Assembly (NCBI GenBank): GCA_036268425.1
Contig: DATAUE010000006.1
Coordinates: 28,472-92,471, forward strand
Reading direction: 5' to 3'
Source of the DNA: DATARH01 sp036268425
GTDB lineage: Bacteria > Pseudomonadota > Alphaproteobacteria > ATCC43930 > CGMCC-115725
Length of the DNA: 64,000 nucleotides
Shown: positions 58,735 to 64,000 of the stretch, piece by piece
How positions within the stretch are numbered: position 1 is the first letter of the stretch
Layout: each line of letters starts with the position of its first letter
Notes under the pieces: generated by a model
Database searches by the model: none
What the model was told of the DNA's origin: nothing
The model's input: only the letters and a program-made list of their open reading frames with translations
Made by a program: the position numbers and the translations under genes

Positions 58735-60598
58735 TCTCTCTCTGCCTCTTGATCGCAGCCTTGACCGGCCGAGAGACCTGTCGCTGGTCCCACAAGTCGA
58801 ACACGCCCTTCGACCAGATCTGGTCACCGATCTTCGGGACGATGTTGGGCTGAATCTGCGCTGCTGGGCGCTCACCAAGGAACGCCGCCAAGCGCGCGCC
58901 TTGGGGTGGGTCAGCCTCGGCGAGAACCAGACATCCCTCAAGGATCGGCGGAACTCCCCATTCCTGCTCCTGCCGCGCCCGGTCGAGTAGTCTATCCATG
59001 ATCACCGTCGTCTCAGCCCTCGGTACACGCTGCAAACGGGCTTTCAACGGGGCGGCCACTTCCGGATGCTGCAGGAGCGCTGTAAGCAGTTCTGCCGCCT
59101 CGGAAGAGAGCCGATCCTCCGGCGTAATGAGGGGCGCGTGCTCGCGGCTCACATAGAGCGCACCACGTAGATCCGAGTCGGCCAGAGCCGGCGGCAGCGT
59201 GAGCCATTCCTTCACAAAGGGCTCATCCCAAGGCGCCTGCATCTCGATGTCATGCCCCGCGTTGGCGCGCTCTTCCCATTCAGTGAGGAACGCAGGCTTG
59301 CCGCTGTCGCTGGCGCTCACCTTCGCGATCAGCTCCGCATAGGCCTTCGGATTGCCCAACCGCTCGAACAGCAGCAGCTTAGCAAGCACGGCCTCGTCCA
59401 CTCCCACACCTTGCGCGTTGGAGATCGTCATGCGGATGGAGAGCGCATTCAGGAATCGCTTGATCAGGCGCGGATTTCCCGCAATGCCGGACGCCGTTGT
59501 CATCAATGGGGCGAGCCTATCCGCCGTGTCGAACTTGCCGATAAGCTCCGCGGGAAGTGGTTCGTGCAACGACTGGACGAACGCCCGGTCGACCCGCTTT
59601 CCCTGCCAAGTCTGCCGAAGCTGCGCGCAGACCCCCGCCCGAATCTTCTCCTGCGTCTCCGCGTCGAGATCGCTGTTCTCAACAAACAGGAGCATCATGT
59701 AGGCGCGGACCTCCTGCGTCCCGAGCGGCGGCACGCGGATCGGCACCTGGATCAGTTTGTCGAAATAGTTGGTGACAAGGAGATCGTCCGGCACACCCTC
59801 GAAATGCCGTCGAACCGCGTGCTTGATCATCTCGTTGTCCGCGGCGATCACGAAGGCGGTGTTCTTCAGGAACAAGAACAAACGAATTGCCTCCAACGTG
59901 GAAATCGTGGTCTCAGGCAGGCACCGGTCGAGATCGTCGATCAGCACAACCAGTGCCACGCCCAACTCGTCCAGCGTCTCCTCGAAGGTCGCCCGCAGGG
60001 CCTGAATCTCCTTAGGTGGCGAGGTCTCCTCCCTCGGCCTGAGAAGACCGCCCGCGGCGTCCGCGACGTCGCCAGCCTTGGCTTTCGCCTCATCCAGCAG
60101 CTTGCCGTCGACACCGCCGACGAGCGCACGCTGCCCAAGACCCCAAATCTCACCGATTAGCCCCGTGGGCGGCAGGCCGAACGACATTGCCACTGCCGAC
60201 CCGGCCACCAGCTTCGCCGCGCGCAGCCAATTCACCCGTTTCAACAGCGCTTTGGCCTTGTCGAGGCCCTTCTCGCGTACCTTGGCCTCCGCCTCCAGCT
60301 TGGTGGCGATAACATCCATCAGCGCCGCTCGCGCATCATCGTAGCCCTGATAGAGCCACGCATTGAATTCGACGAAGATGAATTCCCTCTCGCCCTCTTT
60401 GCGGGGGCGCTTCGCCAAGGAGGCCTGTGTCAGCTTGATCATCGAGGACTTGCCGATGCCCCAAGCCCCGGACACACCGATCGAGATCGGACGGCCGCGC
60501 GCCTGGACGATAATCTCCGCGACCGTGTCCGCCACGCCGGAGAAGTTCAAGAAGTCTCGTTCGGTCTCGTTGTCAGGCCACATGTTGAATCGATTCAA
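58715..60598 (-). CDS. qatA: QatA-like KAP-family P-loop NTPase
   Basis: A 627-residue KAP NTPase. Walker A is GVSGAWGIGKSSMIKLTQ (residues 42-59), the KAP-specific FVEFNAWLYQGYDD follows, and Walker B is VALVVLIDDLDRCLPE (about 214-229). Two hydrophobic stretches between about 127 and 160 may be membrane-embedded, as in many KAP proteins. It is the ATPase of the Qat anti-phage system. The start is the TTG at 60598, which overlaps the PIN gene stop in TTGA; an ATG at 60583 is an alternative. The 3' end overlaps qatB. Confidence 0.88.
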   Translation of the reverse strand: MNRFNMWPDNETERDFLNFSGVADTVAEIIVQARGRPISIGVSGAWGIGKSSMIKLTQASLAKRPRKEGEREFIFVEFNAWLYQGYDDARAALMDVIATKLEAEAKVREKGLDKAKALLKRVNWLRAAKLVAGSAVAMSFGLPPTGLIGEIWGLGQRALVGGVDGKLLDEAKAKAGDVADAAGGLLRPREETSPPKEIQALRATFEETLDELGVALVVLIDDLDRCLPETTISTLEAIRLFLFLKNTAFVIAADNEMIKHAVRRHFEGVPDDLLVTNYFDKLIQVPIRVPPLGTQEVRAYMMLLFVENSDLDAETQEKIRAGVCAQLRQTWQGKRVDRAFVQSLHEPLPAELIGKFDTADRLAPLMTTASGIAGNPRLIKRFLNALSIRMTISNAQGVGVDEAVLAKLLLFERLGNPKAYAELIAKVSASDSGKPAFLTEWEERANAGHDIEMQAPWDEPFVKEWLTLPPALADSDLRGALYVSREHAPLITPEDRLSSEAAELLTALLQHPEVAAPLKARLQRVPRAETTVIMDRLLDRARQEQEWGVPPILEGCLVLAEADPPQGARLAAFLGERPAAQIQPNIVPKIGDQIWSKGVFDLWDQRQVSRPVKAAIKRQRENGNVAV

Positions 60599-61092
60599 AT
60601 GATGTCGCGAAAGGACGCGAAGGCCATGCGGAAGCGGTTGGTTTCCAGCACGAGTTTGATCGCGTCAGCTTGGTCGATCGTGAGCTGATTTGCCCGAATA
60701 GCCATTACGATCAGTCCGGCCGTCGTCAGAATCCGCCCTTGTCCGAGACGGGCGAGTGCTTCGCGCCGGAACACTTTCTTTTCATCTGACGCGACGTACC
60801 AATGCCGGGTCTCGGCTAAGGCCAGGCAGGCGGCCTCGCCGCGTCCCATGATCCGCGCGAGATCGGCAAAAATCGACAGACCTTCGATCGTGTTCACCGC
60901 GTCGCGGTGTAGCCAAGCCACGTCGATGGCATGCCTCAGTGCAATCGCTTGCTCAGGCCTAGTGATTTCCGCTTCGACTTGATCGACGATGACGAATTCA
61001 TAGCCGTCCAAACGGCCCAGCAGTTCCAACGCCTGTGCATGAATCAGATTGATCAGGATATTGGCGTCTGTGACGACGATCCGGATTGGCAT
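60595..61092 (-). CDS. PIN-domain protein (probable ribonuclease) in the Qat operon
   Basis: A 165-residue PIN-like protein. Acidic active-site candidates are Asp9 (VVTDANILINLI), Glu42 (VDQVEAEITRP), Glu86 (MGRGEAACLALAE) and Asp103 (YVASDEKKVFRR), in PIN order. Many PIN proteins are RNase toxins or regulated nucleases. It starts 12 bases after the HTH-ImmA stop and its own stop overlaps the qatA TTG. So it is translated with the defence operon rather than as a free toxin-antitoxin gene. No partner antitoxin of a usual kind is adjacent. The upstream HTH-protease could control it. Confidence 0.78.
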   Translation of the reverse strand: MPIRIVVTDANILINLIHAQALELLGRLDGYEFVIVDQVEAEITRPEQAIALRHAIDVAWLHRDAVNTIEGLSIFADLARIMGRGEAACLALAETRHWYVASDEKKVFRREALARLGQGRILTTAGLIVMAIRANQLTIDQADAIKLVLETNRFRMAFASFRDII

Positions 61093-61104
61093 GAGCAGAC
61101 TCGA

Positions 61105-62367
61105 TCAATCGGCCGGCAGCAGCAAATCGGCGGGTCCATGCGGATCGTCGGCAGTGAAATCGTCAAGAAGCCTTTCAGCCTCGGCCGCGTCGAGGACGGT
61201 CGCAGCCAGTTCGGCAAACTTCGAACGGGTGATCGCTTCGCGTCGAAACGCTTCCAGCGCCAAGCTGAGAAAGCGATGGCGAAAGAGCTGACGCGCCGCC
61301 TGATGATCCGGTTCCGGAAGATCAAGCAGACGGGCGAGTTCGCGACCCTTTCCAGCCTGATCCTGGGCCGCCAGGGTTTGAAAATCGCGTTCGCCGATGA
61401 TCTTGAGATTGCGCAAGCGAAAGAGCGCAACGATGCGGCTGACGCCGAACTGATGGGCCAGCAATACGACGTCGTGGAGCTGGACGTCGAGCGAGGCGGC
61501 GTTGCCCCGAGCCTCGATCGAGATGGCGCCCGTCTCGGTCGGCGCCTCGGCGAAAAGGCGACTGTCGCTGCCTTTGCCCAGCGTCGCGAGAAACTGGCGA
61601 ACCCCGGTTTCGGGCATCAACAGATTGGCCGCGAATGAGTTTGCACGGACCTCGGCAAGATCGTTGTGGTGACTGTCTCGGCTGATCATCCCCTGCGCGT
61701 CACGATCGAGCAGCACATGGGCGTATTCATGGGCAAACGAAAAATTCCGGCGCAGAAGATGCTCACGCTCATTGACGGCGACGAAAGGGCCGACCTCGCG
61801 ATCGATCAGCGTCAGACCGGAAACATCCCCCGGCAGACCAACCAGCGCGGTCCGCACACCTTGGGCTTCGAGGAGTTCGATGATGTTGGGGACCGGCGCA
61901 TCACCGATGCCGAGGCGGCGGCGCTCGTGATCGGCGACGCCGGCGCCCTGCCGGATCGCCTCCCATTTCGAACGGGGCGCGGACAAGCTGTAGCGGACGG
62001 CCGCCGTGGTGTCGCGATCGAGCCCGACCAGCCGCTCGAGGTTGGTCAACTCCCGACCCAGATTCATGCAATGGCGGAGCGTGTCCGCCGTTTCGGCATG
62101 GCTCGCGAGAGCCGCGTCGGCCCGAAATAGCGCGACCAGCGCATCCTCCTCGCGGAACTGATCCGAGAGAAGCTCACGGATATCGCGCCCGTAGAGATGA
62201 GCGAGGCGGTCAAGCTCCAGGCTGCTCACCGCGCGGTTACCTAGCTCCATCTGAGCGACAGCAGAGCGCGACAAATCCAGACGGGCGGCGACGTCATCCT
62301 GGGTCAACCCGATGGCTTCACGGGCAGCCTTCAGGCGCCGTCCAAGTTCCTGCTGGGTGATCGGCAT
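61105..62367 (-). CDS. HTH-Xre/ImmA-IrrE fused regulator-protease
   Basis: A 420-residue protein with an Xre-type helix-turn-helix at residues 6-60 (TQQELGRRLKAAREAIGLTQ, then SRSAVAQMELGNRAVSSLEL). An ImmA/IrrE (COG2856) zinc metallopeptidase domain follows. HExxH is at 213-217 in FSFAHEYAHVLLDRD, and the third ligand is likely Glu239 in LAEVRANSFAANLLMP. Such proteases cleave repressors, often after DNA damage. In CBASS, separate CapH (HTH) and CapP (protease) do this. The ATG at 62367 follows GAGGAGG by 7 bases. It heads the PIN-qat operon and is divergent from the nucleotidyltransferase gene. Confidence 0.87.
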   Translation of the reverse strand: MPITQQELGRRLKAAREAIGLTQDDVAARLDLSRSAVAQMELGNRAVSSLELDRLAHLYGRDIRELLSDQFREEDALVALFRADAALASHAETADTLRHCMNLGRELTNLERLVGLDRDTTAAVRYSLSAPRSKWEAIRQGAGVADHERRRLGIGDAPVPNIIELLEAQGVRTALVGLPGDVSGLTLIDREVGPFVAVNEREHLLRRNFSFAHEYAHVLLDRDAQGMISRDSHHNDLAEVRANSFAANLLMPETGVRQFLATLGKGSDSRLFAEAPTETGAISIEARGNAASLDVQLHDVVLLAHQFGVSRIVALFRLRNLKIIGERDFQTLAAQDQAGKGRELARLLDLPEPDHQAARQLFRHRFLSLALEAFRREAITRSKFAELAATVLDAAEAERLLDDFTADDPHGPADLLLPAD

Positions 62368-62433
62368 GACTAGGCCTCCTCATGGGGTCGCGACCGGGCG
62401 AGGAGGTCTCCCCGGCCAGTCTTCGACGCGCCT

Positions 62434-62464
62434 CGTTGATAATATATCGAACGCTCCTTGTCAA
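62434..62464 (-). promoter_or_regulatory. promoter and candidate operator of the HTH-ImmA/Qat operon
   Basis: On the minus strand TTGACA (62459-62464) is a perfect -35, with 17 bases to TATCAA (62436-62441). An imperfect palindrome CGTTGATAATATATCGAACG (62434-62453) covers the -10 and part of the spacer. Transcription would start about 60 bases before the ATG at 62367. A palindrome over the -10 is where an Xre-type repressor would act; its binding is inference. Confidence 0.55.
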
Positions 62465-62783
62465 TTCCTGTTCCATGCCGATCGAATTTCGAACAATCCT
62501 CCTTGAACGCCGGCCCTCCGCATCCCATCTCGGTGTCGTCGTCCGAAGTCGGCCGATGCCGGGTCGCGCAGGCTCGGCCGGAGTGTCGCTTAGAGGCCAA
62601 AAACGTGGCGAACCTATTCGATGAGGGCCCCGATCTCGCGCACGCTTCTGCTTGGCTGGGAGAGCGCCGACTAATTTCCGCGTCCCACCGTCGCGTTCAT
62701 CGGATGCCGCGTCACAACCAACTGATCGACACCAACACGGTCCGGCATTTCGTCGGATCCGCGGGAGGCTGGACCAAGCCGTG
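62465..62783. other. divergent intergenic region between the two defence operons
   Basis: About 320 bases with no supported gene. It should hold the rightward promoter of the nucleotidyltransferase gene. I see no clear -35/-10 pair in it. GGGAGG near 62762 is too far from the start to be a good ribosome-binding site. Confidence 0.4.
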
Positions 62784-63758
62784 ATGCTCGATAGCAAGAT
62801 ATCGCACGCCGACATCGTCGCGTTCGCCGACGACCGGGTGAACCTCAAGCGCGAGGACGTGAAAGCGCATCGGGAGCAGGTTGGCCGGCTGCGCGCCAAA
62901 CTCGAAACCTATATCGCCGCTCATCCGGGCTTCGACCTCGTTAAAATGCTGCAATCCGGCAGCGTCGCGAAAGGTACCGCTCTCAAGACCATCAATGACA
63001 TGGATGTCGCGGTCTACGTTAAGGCGGGCAGGGCGCCTGGTTCCGAGACGAAGCTCCTTGACTGGTTAGCCGAGAGACTGCGTGAGGCCTATGGCGACCT
63101 GATGACTGCAGATCAGTTTGTACCGCAGCATCATTGCGTGCAGGTCCAGTTCCGTGGCAGCGGCCTTGATGTCGATGTCGTTCCTGTCCTCTACGAGGGT
63201 GCGGCCGACGACCGGGGATATTTGATCACCAAGGATACCGGTGAACGTGTCCTGACCAGCATTCCCTTGCATCTAGCCTTCACACGAAAGCGCAAGAACG
63301 CCCACAAGACGCACTATCGGCAGATGGTCCGGCTGGTGAAGTGGTGGAAGCGTGTCCAAGCTGCGGAACGAGACGGCTTCAAGTTCAAATCGTTCATGAC
63401 CGAGCTTCTGCTCGCCCATCTTTTCGACAACGGCTTTGATGGCGATGACTACGCAAAGGGGCTTTTCGAGTTCTTCGCCTACATTCGTCGCACCGGGTTG
63501 AAGGAGCGGATCATCTTTGCCGATCATTACCCGGCAAGCAATGTGAAGACCAACACCGCAGCCATTCAGGTCTACGATCCAGTCAATCCCGATAACAATG
63601 TGGCCAGCCAGTACACCGAGGCCGATCGCCGAATTATCGTCGAAGCTGCCGAAGATGCGGCCGATGCAATCGCGTTCGCTCGACGGGCAACGACCAAGGG
63701 TGACGCTGTCGCTCAATGGCAAACAATTCTTGGTTCCACTTTCCGGGCAGCGTCATGA
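62784..63758 (+). CDS. CBASS-type nucleotidyltransferase (CD-NTase)
   Basis: A 324-residue nucleotidyltransferase of the cGAS/DncV-like group. The active site is LQSGSVAKGTALKTINDMDV: Gly59-Ser60, then Asp72 and Asp74, with a third acidic position in GLDVDVVPVLYE (Asp129/131). After this come HYRQMVRLVKWWKRVQ and FKSFMTELLLAHLF of the helical OAS-like part. CD-NTases make cyclic oligonucleotide alarms on infection. The ATG at 62784 is used (GTG at 62781 is possible). Its stop overlaps the next gene's start as ATGA. That next gene is broken by an IS. Confidence 0.85.
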   Translation: MLDSKISHADIVAFADDRVNLKREDVKAHREQVGRLRAKLETYIAAHPGFDLVKMLQSGSVAKGTALKTINDMDVAVYVKAGRAPGSETKLLDWLAERLREAYGDLMTADQFVPQHHCVQVQFRGSGLDVDVVPVLYEGAADDRGYLITKDTGERVLTSIPLHLAFTRKRKNAHKTHYRQMVRLVKWWKRVQAAERDGFKFKSFMTELLLAHLFDNGFDGDDYAKGLFEFFAYIRRTGLKERIIFADHYPASNVKTNTAAIQVYDPVNPDNNVASQYTEADRRIIVEAAEDAADAIAFARRATTKGDAVAQWQTILGSTFRAAS

Positions 63759-63874
63759 GCACGACCCTCACACAGACCCGCACCTTCACGATCAGCCATG
63801 CGCGATATGTCGCCTCGAAGATTGCTGCCGATCTCGATCTGTTGCGTGCGTATCATGGCAAGCCGCTGACGTGA
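63755..63874 (+). pseudogene. second CBASS-operon gene, truncated by an IS3-type insertion
   Basis: Thirty-nine residues (MSTTLTQTRTFTISHARYVA, SKIAADLDLLRAYHGKP) start on the nucleotidyltransferase stop (ATGA) and run straight into the IS end, whose first bases TGA make the stop. From memory the TRTFTISHARYVASKI pattern resembles the N-terminus of bacterial HORMA-type CBASS proteins. This is a weak guess. A HORMA gene would fit a CD-NTase-HORMA-TRIP13 operon. Confidence 0.6.
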
Positions 63875-64000
63875 CCCCCTGAAACTCCTCCAGGCGGAGC
63901 TAGAGTCCGGCCCAACGAGAGGGACGGACGATGAAGCGAGCAAGGTTCACGGAAGAGCAGATCATCGCGGTGCTGCGCGAGCAGGAGGCCGGGGTTCCGA
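63872..64000 (+). mobile_element. IS3-family insertion sequence (left part, runs off the window)
   Basis: The element starts TGACCCCCTGAA, typical of IS3-family (IS407-like) ends, and is followed by an orfA start at 63931. It is inserted inside the CBASS operon's second gene. The right end lies outside the window. Confidence 0.75.
63931..64000 (+). CDS. IS3-family transposase orfA (5' part only)
   Basis: The open frame encodes MKRARFTEEQIIAVLREQEA then GVP, the standard start of the IS3-family OrfA helix-turn-helix DNA-binding protein. It runs off the right edge of the window, so its integrity cannot be judged. In intact elements OrfB is made by a frameshift downstream. Confidence 0.85.
   Translation, partial: MKRARFTEEQIIAVLREQEAGVP

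Noticed and set aside
58735..58941. Longer N-terminus for QatB
   Set aside because: The added residues are antisense-like, Arg/Ser-rich and inside qatA. The ATG at 58734 begins the natural protein.
60595..62367. Classical stand-alone toxin-antitoxin pair (HTH-ImmA plus PIN)
   Set aside because: Possible in isolation, but the PIN stop overlaps the qatA start and the whole set reads as one operon, so it is treated as part of the defence unit.
1..64000. CRISPR array or large tandem repeats
   Set aside because: No regularly spaced direct repeats were seen anywhere in the window. The only structured repeats are the two inverted ones and the IS ends.

Overview
The window reads as a GC-rich alphaproteobacterial chromosome. 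The order rpsF-rpsR-DUF2232-rplI, the block purQ-purL-bolA-grxD and the alphaproteobacterial style of the proteins suggest Rhodospirillales or a relative. This is inference from gene order, not a phylogeny.

Layout. 1-6,076: housekeeping and metabolic genes (CoA-binding protein, DUF1345 membrane protein, universal stress protein, Nudix hydrolase, gamma-glutamyltransferase, DUF427, small secreted protein, SDR). 6,224-9,014: two tandem paralogous cytochromes P450. 8,995-16,730: part of a group 2-type capsule locus. It has a sulfatase-superfamily membrane enzyme, an SDR, KpsC, a fused heptose-phosphate nucleotidyltransferase/phosphatase, KpsE and KpsT. KpsM, KpsS and KpsD are not here. 16,742-21,703: a beta-hydroxyacid dehydrogenase and a three-gene periplasmic molybdenum hydroxylase (large subunit, 2Fe-2S subunit, triheme cytochrome c), coupled by 4-bp overlaps. 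21,726-33,140: a chemosensory operon (MCP, CheR, a triple-CheW scaffold, CheB, CheY, CheA, CheW-like) that ends in a GAF-PAS-adenylate cyclase. No flagellar genes are present. 33,255-37,199: ICMT-like methyltransferase, extradiol dioxygenase, cupin and Tat-exported amidohydrolase, probably aromatic catabolism. 37,308-44,659: the conserved core block purQ, purL, bolA, grxD, rpsF, rpsR, DUF2232, rplI, rlmN. It carries two long REP-like inverted repeats and a candidate S6:S18 autoregulatory leader. 45,031-48,138: two solute-binding proteins without transporter partners.

48,139-54,320 is a graveyard of mobile DNA: an integrase tail, a GAF-kinase scrap, a frameshifted Ser/Thr kinase cut by an IS256-type remnant, an internally deleted ISL3-type element, an unknown gene and a multiply frameshifted phage terminase. 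At 54,272 lies the 3' half of a tRNA-Gly(GCC) gene, a likely attachment site, followed by a tyrosine integrase at 54,515.

55,866-64,000 is an anti-phage defence island. A complete Qat system (QatA KAP ATPase, QatB, QatC QueC-like, QatD TatD-like) sits in one overlapping operon headed by an HTH-ImmA/IrrE metalloprotease and a PIN-domain protein. Divergently transcribed from the same regulator is a CBASS-type nucleotidyltransferase whose second operon gene is cut by an IS3-family element at the window edge. The single HTH-protease gene between two defence systems, which recalls CapH/CapP control of CBASS, is the most interesting arrangement in the window.
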